64,000 bases of DNA from Amycolatopsis bartoniae (GTDB lineage: Bacteria > Actinomycetota > Actinomycetes > Mycobacteriales > Pseudonocardiaceae): assembly GCF_014191255.1 (NCBI RefSeq), contig NZ_JACHWH010000003.1, positions 439,501-503,500 of the forward strand, given 5' to 3'. The position numbers and the translations under genes were made by a program. The notes under the pieces were generated by a model. That model was not told the origin of the DNA and did no database searches. It saw nothing but the letters and a program-made list of their open reading frames with translations. Below are positions 25,921 to 33,832 of the stretch, piece after piece (position 1 is the first letter of the stretch; each line of letters starts with the position of its first letter).

Positions 25921-26393
25921 TGCACACCCTCGTCGAAATCCTTGCCGGTCTGGCGATCCTTGCCAACGGCGTCGTCTACGGCACCGACGTCTTCGGCGCG
26001 ATCGTCCTGCGCCCCGCCGTTGCCGCGGTCGACGACCGCACCCTCACGCAGCTGCTCGGCCACATCCACCGCATCGCCGACCGCCGTTTCGCGGCCGTCG
26101 GCGCCGGTGGCCTGCTCGCCGCCGTGGCGACGGCCGTGCTCGCCGCCGCGAGCGCCCGCTGGGTGAGCGCCGCGGCCGGTGCGCTCGCCACCCTCGCCCT
26201 GGTTGTCTTCCTGGCGATCTACGCGCGGATCAGCAAGCCCGTGAACACAGCGCTGACGGCGGCGGCCCTCGCGGACCGCGTGCCGGCCGACGCCCGCCGG
26301 CTCCAGGCCCGCTGGGACTCGGTGATCAACGGGCGCGTCGCGCTCCAGACCTTCGCACTCGCCGCACTGTGCGTCGGGCTCGTCGCGGCCTGA
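25920..26393 (+). CDS. DUF1772 membrane protein (anthrone-oxygenase-like)
   Basis: A 157-residue four-helix membrane protein of the DUF1772 family, related by sequence to small anthrone oxygenases and to uncharacterised integral proteins. Signatures are the glycine/polar first helix ILAGLAILANGVVYGTDVFGAIV, the basic loop LTQLLGHIHRIADRRF, and the C-terminal NTALTAAALADRVPADARRLQARWDSVINGRVALQT, whose N...W...H/R pattern is family-conserved. Its ATG overlaps the TetR stop by one base, so it belongs to the repressor's transcript. Whether it is an enzyme or only a membrane protein cannot be told from sequence. Confidence 0.8.
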   Translation: MHTLVEILAGLAILANGVVYGTDVFGAIVLRPAVAAVDDRTLTQLLGHIHRIADRRFAAVGAGGLLAAVATAVLAAASARWVSAAAGALATLALVVFLAIYARISKPVNTALTAAALADRVPADARRLQARWDSVINGRVALQTFALAALCVGLVAA

Positions 26394-26423
26394 TGTTCGC
26401 AACGGCCACCCGTCCGGCCGCGG

Positions 26424-27017
26424 TCAGCTCCAGCGGCCGCGGTGCACCACGGTGTCGACGGGCTTCCGGCGCGAACGCAGGTCGCGGGGCGGCTCGTCGC
26501 TGTAGCCGAGGGAGATGGCGCCGATCGGCCAGTACTCCGGCGGCACTCCGAACGCCGCGCGGTAGGAGTCGACGCGGTCCTTGGGCAGGCCGAAGAAGCA
26601 CGCGCCGAGGCCCTCGTCCACTGCGGTGAGCAGCATCAGCAGCGAGGCGAAACCGGTGTCGATGTCCCAGTACGGCGCGGGCCACCAGGAGTCGTCGCGG
26701 TCGGTGAAACCCTTGTCGGGCTCGGCGTAGCGGTCGAGGTAGGCGGACTTGTTCGAGTGCGCCACGATGAGCAGCGGCGCGTCGAACGTGGCGGCGAACC
26801 AGTTCTCGGGCTGCTCGTCGGGCCGCACCGAGTCGCGGAACAGCGCGAGGTCGCGCGGTTCGTCGAGGACGAGGAAACCCCAGCCCTGGGAGAACCCGCC
26901 CGACGGCGCCCGCAACCCGTTCCGCACGATCCGGTCCACCACCTCCGGGGGCACCCGCCGTCCGCGGTCATAGGTCCGGACCATCCGCCTGCGCCGCACG
27001 ACATCCTGGAATTCCAT
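26424..27017 (-). CDS. Nitroreductase-family oxidoreductase (second)
   Basis: A 197-residue nitroreductase-fold enzyme. The FMN motif is VVRRRRMVRTYDRGRRVPPE, followed by LRAPSGGFSQGWGFLVLD and, in the middle, WWPAPYWDIDTGFASLLMLLTAVDEGLGACFFG, which forms the flavin-dimer core; the C terminus has GAISLGYSDEPPRD and R..PVDTVVHRGRW. It resembles the F420/FMN-linked nitroreductases common in actinobacteria. It is monocistronic, convergent with the DUF1772 gene (30-base gap) and separated from the S1 protease gene by a terminator hairpin. Confidence 0.9.
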   Translation of the reverse strand: MEFQDVVRRRRMVRTYDRGRRVPPEVVDRIVRNGLRAPSGGFSQGWGFLVLDEPRDLALFRDSVRPDEQPENWFAATFDAPLLIVAHSNKSAYLDRYAEPDKGFTDRDDSWWPAPYWDIDTGFASLLMLLTAVDEGLGACFFGLPKDRVDSYRAAFGVPPEYWPIGAISLGYSDEPPRDLRSRRKPVDTVVHRGRWS

Positions 27018-27059
27018 GCGTCCCAAGGTAGAAGGCCGCCGCCGGGGGCGGAAGTGGTT

Positions 27060-27086
27060 CGCCCGGCCCGGGATGCGGGCCGGGCG
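27060..27086 (-). terminator. Strong hairpin terminator after the S1 protease gene
   Basis: An 11-base perfect GC stem, CGCCCGGCCCG and CGGGCCGGGCG, encloses the five-base loop GGATG. It starts 11 bases past the protease stop codon on the minus strand and ends before the nitroreductase start. It lacks a U-tract, as is common in high-GC actinobacteria, and is well placed to separate the two minus-strand transcripts. Confidence 0.8.
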
Positions 27087-27097
27087 AGAGGCACCAC

Positions 27098-28216
27098 TCA
27101 GGCCGTCACCAGTGACAGCCCGTACCGCTGCAGGATCTCGTTCACCGGCTGGAACCACGTGTGCCCGCCGGACGTGCAGTTGCCCGTCGTGCCCGAGGTG
27201 ACGCCCTGCGCCTGGTCGCCGGAGATGAACGAGCCACCCGAGTCGCCCGGCTCCGCGCACACCGTGGTCTTCGTCAGCTGGTACACCAGGCCCTGGGAGT
27301 AGTTCACCGTCTCGTTCAGCGCTTCCACGACACCGCAGTGCCAGTGCGTCGTCGAGCCCGAGCGGCAGATCGACGTGCCCGGCGCGGCCACCGCCGAGCC
27401 GCGCACCAGCTGGTCGCTCACCGTGCCCCAGCCCAGCACGACCGGCGTGGTCCACCAACCGTTGCCGATGGTGATGTAGGAGTAGTCGTCGCCGGGGAAG
27501 GACGAGCCGACGAACGTGCCCTGCGCCGAGCCGTCCCAGCCCGTGGTGGTGGAACCGGGGCTGCCGCAGTGCCCGGCGCTCACGAACCCGCCCTGCACCG
27601 AGAAACCGATGGAGCAGCGGACGTTCCCGTTGATGTAGTACGGGTCGCCGCCGACGGTGCCCGCAGACACGGTTTCCGGCCGCTGCCCCGTCTCCACGGT
27701 GACCGGGACCCCGGTCTGCCGCGCCCGCGCGAGGAACGCGTCGGCGTCCGTCGCGCCCGGCAGCACCGTCACGACGAGGCTGCCGCTGCGCGGGTCGGTG
27801 CGCCAGCTGGTGACCGAGGCCGGGACGGACTGGGCCTTCGCCGACTCGTCGAGCGCGTTCTTCGCGCCGTCCAGCGCGGCCGCGCTGACCCGGGCCGGGA
27901 CCGTCGCGGCGCCGGTCCGCTCGACCGCCGCGGCGGCCGCCGGATCCGTGACGCCGACGACGAGCTTGCCCTGTGCGGCGTCGAACCACGCGCCGCCGAA
28001 CGCCGCGCCCGCGGCGCGCTCGGCCGCGGGCAGCACGTCGGTGGCCGTGTGCTCCTGGCTCAACCTGGTCTGGACCTGTTCGGCGGTGAGGCCGAAATCC
28101 CGTTGCATGGCCGCGAGCAGCCCGGGCGACGCCTGCGCGGCGGGGGTGAGGGTGGCGGCGGTGGTGAGGGCGAGCGCTGCCGCACCACCGAGGGCCAGTG
28201 CGATTCGTCGACGCAT
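27098..28216 (-). CDS. Secreted alpha-lytic/streptogrisin-type S1 serine protease with pro-domain
   Basis: A 372-residue secreted protease. The signal peptide is MRRRIALALGGAAALALTTAATLTPAAQA; a pro-region of about 150 residues (MQRDFGLTAEQVQTRLSQE onward) matches the alpha-lytic protease pro-domain that folds the enzyme. The mature protease begins near TVGGDPYYINGNVRCSIGF. Catalytic residues are His in FVSAGHCG, Asp in PGDDYSYITI and Ser in EPGDSGGSF. Cysteine pairs flank the His and Ser. The length and layout match streptogrisins. The chosen ATG gives a classical signal; 11 further upstream residues are possible but non-basic. It ends in a strong hairpin. Confidence 0.95.
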   Translation of the reverse strand: MRRRIALALGGAAALALTTAATLTPAAQASPGLLAAMQRDFGLTAEQVQTRLSQEHTATDVLPAAERAAGAAFGGAWFDAAQGKLVVGVTDPAAAAAVERTGAATVPARVSAAALDGAKNALDESAKAQSVPASVTSWRTDPRSGSLVVTVLPGATDADAFLARARQTGVPVTVETGQRPETVSAGTVGGDPYYINGNVRCSIGFSVQGGFVSAGHCGSPGSTTTGWDGSAQGTFVGSSFPGDDYSYITIGNGWWTTPVVLGWGTVSDQLVRGSAVAAPGTSICRSGSTTHWHCGVVEALNETVNYSQGLVYQLTKTTVCAEPGDSGGSFISGDQAQGVTSGTTGNCTSGGHTWFQPVNEILQRYGLSLVTA

Positions 28217-28384
28217 GGGATGCACCTCCAGGGGGACCGGGAAAAACACACCGTGCAGGCAGTGTGCGAGGTGCTACCGATATTGGTCTAGACTTTTTCG
28301 CCGCTCTGTCCGATTCCTGTCCCGGACTGCTCCGTTCGGCCCCGGCCGAAAGTTCTGGCGTGTGTCCACACAGGAGGAACGTGA

Positions 28385-28564
28385 ATGTACGGCGGCACTG
28401 ACGGTGTGGCCGACGAGGGCCCCGCCGTGGTGCCCGCCCGCAACTTGCTGTGTGCCGGGGCTGCGTCAAACCTGGCACCCCCGGCACGGCCCCGCGAACG
28501 GAGGGGGTGGATCGCGGAGGCGTTCGCGCTGGGCGCGGCGGTTCATCTCGACGCGGGCGCGTGA
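28385..28564 (+). CDS. Small hypothetical ORF (59 aa) with strong ribosome site
   Basis: A perfect AGGAGG (28372-28377) lies seven bases before this ATG, unusual support for so short a frame in this genome. The peptide starts MYGGTDGVADEGPAVVPARN and ends RGWIAEAFALGAAVHLDAGA. In the overlapping frame the sequence goes on with AREELGSPPRHRDMLAVLARS to a TAG at 28622, so a one-base slip would give an 80-residue protein; the gene could be frameshifted or simply short. I recognise no family. It is alone in the 500-base gap between the protease and the Nudix gene; the rest of the gap shows nothing clear. Confidence 0.4.
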   Translation: MYGGTDGVADEGPAVVPARNLLCAGAASNLAPPARPRERRGWIAEAFALGAAVHLDAGA

Positions 28565-28716
28565 GGAACTCGGCTCGCCGCCCCGGCACAGGGACATGCT
28601 GGCGGTCCTCGCGCGGAGCTAGAGTCGGCACGAGGAGGAATATTCACCTTGCTGTAACGATCTGTTCATTGGCGGCGACCCAGCAGTGACTCGAGCGTGG
28701 TCACCGGAGGTTCGCT

Positions 28717-29910
28717 GTGCGCAAGGTCGTGATGTTGCGGGTGAGTTTGTGGCGACTTTGGACCTTTCTTCGTCGCCGTCCATGGGCTATCGGCCTGGGT
28801 GTCGCGTTGCTGGCGTCGGATCTCTTCACCCCGAAGAATTCCGCACACTTGCTGCTGCTCGCGGTCACGGCGATCGTCGTGGTGAAGGGCCTGGCGGACG
28901 TCGTGTGGCCGGCGGTCAAGGATTTGATGACAATCTTCCGAGTGCAGTCACGTCCGCGCCCCGCGCCCGTGCTCCGTCCGTATTCGGGGGTGTATAAGAG
29001 CTGGCAGCGCCTGGTCCGCGGCGGCGACGAAGCCATTCACGATCCGGTGCTGGACGCGGAGCTTGCTGATGACGTTTTCATCAAGATCGAGCACAATTCC
29101 AAGCTCTGGCTGCCCGGTGGTGAGTACGAGGAGCTGCGAAAGCTGAAGGTCTCGACTCTCCATTTCGACGAATACAAGGCGCGACTCGAGTCCGACCTGC
29201 TGCCTGGTGGCAAGTCGGTGCGCCTTCAGAAGACGCTTTACTCGGCGTTTTTGGTCACCAACAGGCTTGCGTCGTCCGAGTACCGGATGCGTGGGAGCCT
29301 GCAGGAGTACCTCAGTTTCGACAAGATCGCGTTGGACGACAGGAAACGGATCCCTCGGTTCCCTTTGAGTACCTGCTCCAACCATGTGGGCGTTGACGTG
29401 CTCGCGATCTGCGACGGGAAGCTGCTTCTGCAACGGCAAGGTCAGGCGGCCATGGTCAACCCTGGTAAAATCGTGGCTTCCGCCAGTGGCTCTGCGGACT
29501 GGGGCGATGCCGAGAACGTGAAAGACCTTTTGACGTTCGTTCGCGCGGCTATGGCTCGGGAAATGAAGGAAGAACTCGGTCTGAGCCGGCAACCCGCTTC
29601 GGCCCGAATCAAGGTCTTGGGATACAGCCGACTGACGTCGCTGGCGGGCAAACCACAATTCTACGGCATCGCGAACATCGATCCGTCCAAACAGAAGGTC
29701 AAGGGACTTGACCACGTGTTCGTGGACGATTACGTGGTGCAGCAGTTCGATCCGGACGGCGGGACTCGCGATCTTCTGAAGGCTCTCGACAGAGTGGAGA
29801 AGAGATACAAAGATCAACTCTCTTTTCCGCTGCACATCACGTTCTGCATGGTCCGTCAATGGCTCGCCAGGGAGCCGGCAGCCGCGAAGTGGTTAGGTAT
29901 CGCCGCTTAA
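28717..29910 (+). CDS. Membrane-anchored Nudix-domain protein
   Basis: A 397-residue protein. Residues 1-22 are basic, 23-60 hold two hydrophobic segments (PWAIGLGVALLASDLF and AHLLLLAVTAIVVVKGLADVV), and the rest is cytosolic. The C-terminal domain from about 222 is Nudix-like: VGVDVLAICDGKLLLQRQ, then the box G-x5...REMKEELGL at 281-289 with the catalytic Glu residues, and HVFVDDYVV after it. The box is preceded by an unusually long ADWGDAENVKDLLTFVRAAMA insert. Residues 80-220 form an unrecognised alpha/beta region. The GTG start has GGAGG seven bases upstream. It is visibly less GC-rich than its neighbours (32 of 60 bases in 29041-29100), suggesting transfer. It overlaps the convergent PP2C-like gene by 18 bases. 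The nucleotide substrate is unknown. Confidence 0.75.
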   Translation: MRKVVMLRVSLWRLWTFLRRRPWAIGLGVALLASDLFTPKNSAHLLLLAVTAIVVVKGLADVVWPAVKDLMTIFRVQSRPRPAPVLRPYSGVYKSWQRLVRGGDEAIHDPVLDAELADDVFIKIEHNSKLWLPGGEYEELRKLKVSTLHFDEYKARLESDLLPGGKSVRLQKTLYSAFLVTNRLASSEYRMRGSLQEYLSFDKIALDDRKRIPRFPLSTCSNHVGVDVLAICDGKLLLQRQGQAAMVNPGKIVASASGSADWGDAENVKDLLTFVRAAMAREMKEELGLSRQPASARIKVLGYSRLTSLAGKPQFYGIANIDPSKQKVKGLDHVFVDDYVVQQFDPDGGTRDLLKALDRVEKRYKDQLSFPLHITFCMVRQWLAREPAAAKWLGIAA

Positions 29911-30708
29911 CCGGACGCGGATGTAGGCGCGATCGTCGAAGGAGTTGGCCCCTCGCCCTACTCCTTTCGTCGCTGTCGGCTCCTCGATCATCAACGGGTC
30001 GCGCTCGATGCGGCCGGCCAACAGCTTCTCGGACTCGCCCAGCGTGGGTGCGATCGTGACGTAACCATCGGTCGCTATCACGATGTCGTGATCTCCGTCG
30101 CGCAAGGGAATGATCTCGGTCAAGTGATCGGGAACCGGGTTCCCGTCTATGGCTGCGTGGGCGAAACGGGACGTCGCAGAGTTGCGCAGCTCCACCAGGG
30201 ACCGTAGCAGGGGCTCCACAGCGGCGCGGCCGCGATCCACATCGCGGAGGGACTCAGGAGTTTCGCCGGCCGCCAGGAAACTCTCGATCGCCAGTGCTCG
30301 TGCGGTGGCGACGACGTCTTCGGCTTGACCGGGAGTGGGAACAGGCCGACCATCGATCATGACCCGTGCCTCGCCCACCCGCCAGATCTGCCTTTTCGCC
30401 GGCTGCAGGACGCAAAACGAGACGGCAGAACCACGACCAGGGCGGATGCCGGCCTGGGCCAACATCTCGGCGACCTCGGCCGTCGCCGCCCGGACCGCTT
30501 CGGCAAAATCGGCCCCCCTTGGCAGGTTCGCCAGGAGAGTGGAAACCGCGTCGGCCAGAATCGCGCCGTCAGGGCCACGCGGGTCGTCCCACGGCTTTGC
30601 GGTTGCGCCGTCCGCGACTCCCCAAGTCGCTGGTCCCGCGATCAGTCGATCGGCGCAGGGGCTATGGTCGGACTTCGGCACCACGACCGACTCGACTACC
30701 TCGATCAT
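29893..30708 (-). CDS. PP2C-like phosphatase-fold protein
   Basis: A 271-residue cytosolic protein with the ordered motifs of PP2C (PPM) phosphatases in divergent form: KSDHSPCADRLIA near the first metal-binding strand, TWGVADGAT (the DG motif, residues 29-36), GRGSAVSFCVLQ, DGDHDIVIATDGYVT (the second DG pair) and the terminal NSFDDRAYIRVRL replacing the usual DD/DN-T. Enough acidic residues remain for two metals. It starts four bases after the stop of the upstream unknown gene, so the pair is an operon. It is convergent with the membrane Nudix gene, and both share lower GC content. A signalling phosphatase role is inferred; the target is unknown. Confidence 0.65.
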   Translation of the reverse strand: MIEVVESVVVPKSDHSPCADRLIAGPATWGVADGATAKPWDDPRGPDGAILADAVSTLLANLPRGADFAEAVRAATAEVAEMLAQAGIRPGRGSAVSFCVLQPAKRQIWRVGEARVMIDGRPVPTPGQAEDVVATARALAIESFLAAGETPESLRDVDRGRAAVEPLLRSLVELRNSATSRFAHAAIDGNPVPDHLTEIIPLRDGDHDIVIATDGYVTIAPTLGESEKLLAGRIERDPLMIEEPTATKGVGRGANSFDDRAYIRVRLSGDT

Positions 30709-30712
30709 CGTC

Positions 30713-31303
30713 CTAGTCGTGCCCGGCCCAGAACGCGCACGCGAACTTCGCCAGCGCGCCTGCTTGCCCGCCGAGTTCCGTCGTGGCTTCCGCTATCGAT
30801 TCGGCACTGAAGTACCTTTGCGCCGTCGTCACGAAGTCGAGTAGTAGGTACGTTCCGACGAACCGGGCGGCGACGGCTCCGGAAGCCGCCTCGGACAGCG
30901 AAAGCTCTTCCCGAATGACCTTCGCTACCGGCTCCGCCAGGTTTCCGCCGGCCGGGTGATGCCGGTTGCCATCCAATGTCGAGAATCCCAGTCTCAGTGC
31001 CAGCTCGGCGACGCCTTTCCCTGCGGCAAGGTCGTTCGCGATCTGGAGGGGATTCAATTTCTCGGCGCTTCGGCTGATCAGGGGAAACTGCGCCATCGCG
31101 TTCGTGACGGAAAGCAAAGGGGAAGGCTGGACTGCCCTGAGCGTGTCGGCCAATCCCGCTTCGCGCACCTGCCGATCCGCATCCGCGGCCACCCTGGTCT
31201 GCGCCATCAGCTCCGCGGCCGTCGCCCTCATCGGGTCGCTGGCGAGTAGACGCTCTGCCAGTATCTGGGCGGTGGTGGGATCCGCCGGAGCCGGTCTGGT
31301 CAT
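30713..31303 (-). CDS. Unknown helical protein paired with the PP2C-like gene
   Basis: A 196-residue, almost all-helical soluble protein with no recognisable domain. Notable stretches are AQILAERLLASDPMRATAAE, LLSVTNAMAQFPLISRSAEK, and GVAELALRLGFSTLDGNRHH. There is no signal peptide, membrane segment or metal motif except the isolated GNRHHPAGGN. It is the first gene of a two-gene operon with the PP2C-like protein (four-base spacing), so it may be its regulator or substrate. The GC content is lower than that of the surrounding chromosome. The 237 bases upstream of it hold no gene or clear signal that I can see. Confidence 0.65.
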   Translation of the reverse strand: MTRPAPADPTTAQILAERLLASDPMRATAAELMAQTRVAADADRQVREAGLADTLRAVQPSPLLSVTNAMAQFPLISRSAEKLNPLQIANDLAAGKGVAELALRLGFSTLDGNRHHPAGGNLAEPVAKVIREELSLSEAASGAVAARFVGTYLLLDFVTTAQRYFSAESIAEATTELGGQAGALAKFACAFWAGHD

Positions 31304-31540
31304 CCGCAGATCATAGCTGGTGGTCGACGCGAGGAAACTGCTCCGATTGCCCTTGACCGGTGCAATTCGGAAAAGCCGATCAGCCGACGACGCGCACTAC
31401 TTACGCGGCGCTAGAGTCGGCTCGTAGACGTCACCTCGGGCGTGCGACGGAGCGGTTGCTCCTCGCGCAGCGGCGTTGTCCTGGCAGTTCGGGGCGCTCG
31501 AGGGGAGGTCGACTTCGACGAAGCTGTTCCTGAAGCCGTC

Positions 31541-32461
31541 TCAGGGCGTCCGGCGCGCGCCGGTCGCGTAGTCGCGGAAGGTGCGCACCGCGGGCAGTAG
31601 CGGGCGCTCCGCCGACCAGACCAGCCCGATCTCCCGGAAAGCGGGCGACTGCAAGGGGATCTCCACTGTGCCGGGGTTGGGCAGCGGCTCCGACTCCGGC
31701 AGGACCGCCACGCCGAGCCGGGCGGCCACCATGCCGCGCAACGTGTCCGCCTCCTCGCCCTCGAACGAGATCCGCGGCGTGCAGCCCGCCTCGGCCAGCA
31801 GCCCGTCGATGATGCCCCGCAGCCCGAAGCCCGGCTTCAGCGACACGAACTCCGACTCGGCGAGCTCCGCGAGCCGCACCCGGCGGCGGGTCGCGAGGCG
31901 GTGGCCCGCGGGCACCACGGCCACCAGCGGCTGCTGCGCGAGGGCCCGCGTGTGCAGCGCGGGGTCGTCGGCGGGCAGCGGCGCGGTCAGCACCAGGTCC
32001 GCCTCGCCCGTCCGCAGCCGCTGCAGGATCTCCTCGTGCGCGCCCTGCACGAGGTCGAACCGGACGCCGGGGTGCGCGGTCCGGAACCCGGCGAGCAGCT
32101 CGGGGACGCGGACGCCACCCATGGTGTGCAGGAAGGCCAGCGACACCTGCCCGCGCTCGGGGTCGGCCTCGGCCAGCGCCGCCCGGTAGCCGAGCCGCAG
32201 CTCACCCGCCGCCCGCCGCGCGGCCTCGGCCAGGCGCTGCCCTGCCTTGGTCAGCCGGATACCGCGCCCGGCCCGCGTCACCAGCGGCGTGCCCAGCTGT
32301 TCGCCCAGCTCCGCCAGCCAACGACTCGCGGTCGGCTGCGGGACACCGGCGAGTGCCGCCGCACGGGTGAGGTTGCTCTCCTCGGCCAGCGCGTCCAGGA
32401 GCGCGACGCGAGGCGCCAGCGCCGGAACGCTCGCGGTCAGCGGGTCGTCCATTCGATTCAT
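31541..32461 (-). CDS. LysR-family regulator divergent from an MFS exporter
   Basis: A 306-residue LysR protein. The helix-turn-helix is LLDALAEESNLTRAAALAGVPQPTASRWLAELGEQLG; the effector domain contains VSLAFLHTMGGVRVPELLAGF, GEADLVLTAPLPADDPALH and VAARLGVAVLPESEPL, which form the ligand pocket walls. A second ATG three codons downstream (MDDPLT) is an equally good start. It is divergent from an MFS gene with a 71-base gap carrying a TATT-N8-AATA dyad. This is the common LysR/efflux layout, and it probably regulates the carrier. The effector is unknown. Confidence 0.92.
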   Translation of the reverse strand: MNRMDDPLTASVPALAPRVALLDALAEESNLTRAAALAGVPQPTASRWLAELGEQLGTPLVTRAGRGIRLTKAGQRLAEAARRAAGELRLGYRAALAEADPERGQVSLAFLHTMGGVRVPELLAGFRTAHPGVRFDLVQGAHEEILQRLRTGEADLVLTAPLPADDPALHTRALAQQPLVAVVPAGHRLATRRRVRLAELAESEFVSLKPGFGLRGIIDGLLAEAGCTPRISFEGEEADTLRGMVAARLGVAVLPESEPLPNPGTVEIPLQSPAFREIGLVWSAERPLLPAVRTFRDYATGARRTP

Positions 32462-32492
32462 CCACTCATGGAGGTTTCGAGCACGATCTTCG

Positions 32493-32508
32493 TATTGGAC
32501 GCATAATA
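32493..32508. promoter_or_regulatory. TATT-N8-AATA dyad between LysR and MFS genes
   Basis: An AT-rich interrupted dyad, TATT and AATA separated by eight bases, sits midway in a short divergent promoter within otherwise GC-rich DNA. The second arm overlaps a -10-like CATAATATG for the MFS gene. The size fits LysR sites (T-N11-A class), so autoregulation plus control of the MFS gene is likely. Confidence 0.5.
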
Positions 32509-32532
32509 TGTCACTGCTTAGCGTAGGAAGAC

Positions 32533-33750
32533 GTGGACACGAAGACCCAGCCCGCCGTACTCCGGCACCTGCGCGGCACCCCCGGCTTCCGGCGCATCAC
32601 CCTCGCGCTGTTCGCCTCCGGGCTCGCGACCTTCACCACGCTCTACTGCGTGCAGGCGCTGCTGCCCGCGTTGAGCACCCAGTTCGGGCTGTCGCCCGCG
32701 GAGTCGAGCCTCGCCGTGTCGTTCGGCACGGCCGGGCTCGCGGTGGGCGTGATCCCGCTGACCGCGCTGTCGGGCGTCGTCGGGCGCACGCCGATGATGA
32801 CCGTCTCGCTGTTCACCGCCGCGCTGCTGGGGATCGCGCAGGCGCTGAGCCCGTCGTTCACGGTGCTGCTCGTGCTGCGGGCGCTGCAGGGGCTCGCGCT
32901 CGCCGGGCTGCAGGCGACCGCGATGTCGTACCTGTCGGAGGAGATCGACCGCCGCTCGCTGGGCTACGCGATGGGGCTCTACATCGCGGGCAACGGGATC
33001 GGCGGCATGGCCGGGCGGCTCATCGGAAGTCTCGTGCTGGACCTGTCGAACTGGCGGTGGGCGCTGGCCGTCGTCGGGCTCGTGGCACTGGGCTGCGCGG
33101 TCGTGTTCCGCGTCGCCATCGTGCCGTCGGCGTTCTTCGTGCCCAGCCCGCCGCGCGTGCGGCACCTGGCGGCGTCGGTGGGCCGCGCGTTCACCGATTC
33201 CGGCCTCCTCCGCCTGTTCGCGTGCGGTTTCCTGCTGATGGGCTGCTTCGTGACGGTCTACAACTACCTGGGCTTCCGGTTGCTGGCCCCGCCGTTCGCG
33301 TTGTCCCCGGTGGTCGTCGGGCTGATCTTCGTGGTGTACCTGGCGGGTTCGGTGTCCTCCACCGTCGCCGGGCGGCTCGTCGACGTGCTGGGGCGGCCGC
33401 GGATGCTGCCGGTGACCGCCGTGCTGACGCTGGCCGGGCTCGTGCTGATGCTGTCGTCGAACCTGGTGGTCGTCGTGGTGGGGCTGGTGATCACCACGGG
33501 CGGCTTCTTCGCGGCGCACTCGGTGGCCAGCGGCTGGGTCGGCCCCCGCTCGGCGACGCTGGGCGTGCAGGGGCCCGCGGTGTACCTGTTCTGCTACTAC
33601 CTCGGCTCCAGCGTGGGCGGTTCGGTGGGCGGGCTCGCCTACGGGGCCGACGGCTGGCGCGGCGTCTCGTACTACGCCGGCGCGTTCGTGGTGGCCGTGC
33701 TGGTACTGGCCTTCACGCTGCGGAAGCTGCCCCAGGCACGGCCCCGCTGA
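32533..33750 (+). CDS. MFS transporter (YnfM/Bcr-like), LysR-linked
   Basis: A 405-residue, 12-helix drug-type major facilitator. The N-terminal helix is ITLALFASGLATFTTLYCVQALLPALS; the motif-A-like loop is weak (LSGVVGRTPMMTVS), as in YnfM proteins, and TM5 region GNGIGGMAGRLIGSLVLDLSNWRWALAVVG is the antiporter motif C area. The second half has VVYLAGSVSSTVAGRLVDVLGRPRML. A GTG start with TAGGAAG seven bases upstream is used. The divergent LysR gene and antiporter-like motifs suggest export of a small metabolite or drug, unidentified. Confidence 0.88.
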   Translation: MDTKTQPAVLRHLRGTPGFRRITLALFASGLATFTTLYCVQALLPALSTQFGLSPAESSLAVSFGTAGLAVGVIPLTALSGVVGRTPMMTVSLFTAALLGIAQALSPSFTVLLVLRALQGLALAGLQATAMSYLSEEIDRRSLGYAMGLYIAGNGIGGMAGRLIGSLVLDLSNWRWALAVVGLVALGCAVVFRVAIVPSAFFVPSPPRVRHLAASVGRAFTDSGLLRLFACGFLLMGCFVTVYNYLGFRLLAPPFALSPVVVGLIFVVYLAGSVSSTVAGRLVDVLGRPRMLPVTAVLTLAGLVLMLSSNLVVVVVGLVITTGGFFAAHSVASGWVGPRSATLGVQGPAVYLFCYYLGSSVGGSVGGLAYGADGWRGVSYYAGAFVVAVLVLAFTLRKLPQARPR

Positions 33751-33770
33751 CGTCCGCAACAGCGCACACA

Positions 33771-33782
33771 ATTGTAAACAAT
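33771..33782. promoter_or_regulatory. ATTGT-N2-ACAAT palindrome upstream of MFS gene
   Basis: A 12-base palindrome (ATTGTAAACAAT, arms perfect) stands out as AT-rich in the 82-base gap before the next MFS gene, 50 bases from its start. The spacing and sequence are like GntR/FadR-type operators. No GntR gene is in the window, so the binding protein would be encoded elsewhere. Confidence 0.45.
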
Positions 33783-33832
33783 CTGGTACACAGTCTTGTC
33801 GCCGAACGGACGAACGGCTACCGTCCTGCCGC

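Noticed and set aside
28717-31303. Prophage or integrated plasmid remnant
   Set aside because: The GC content is lower but there are no integrase, capsid, replication or transfer genes and no flanking repeats seen.
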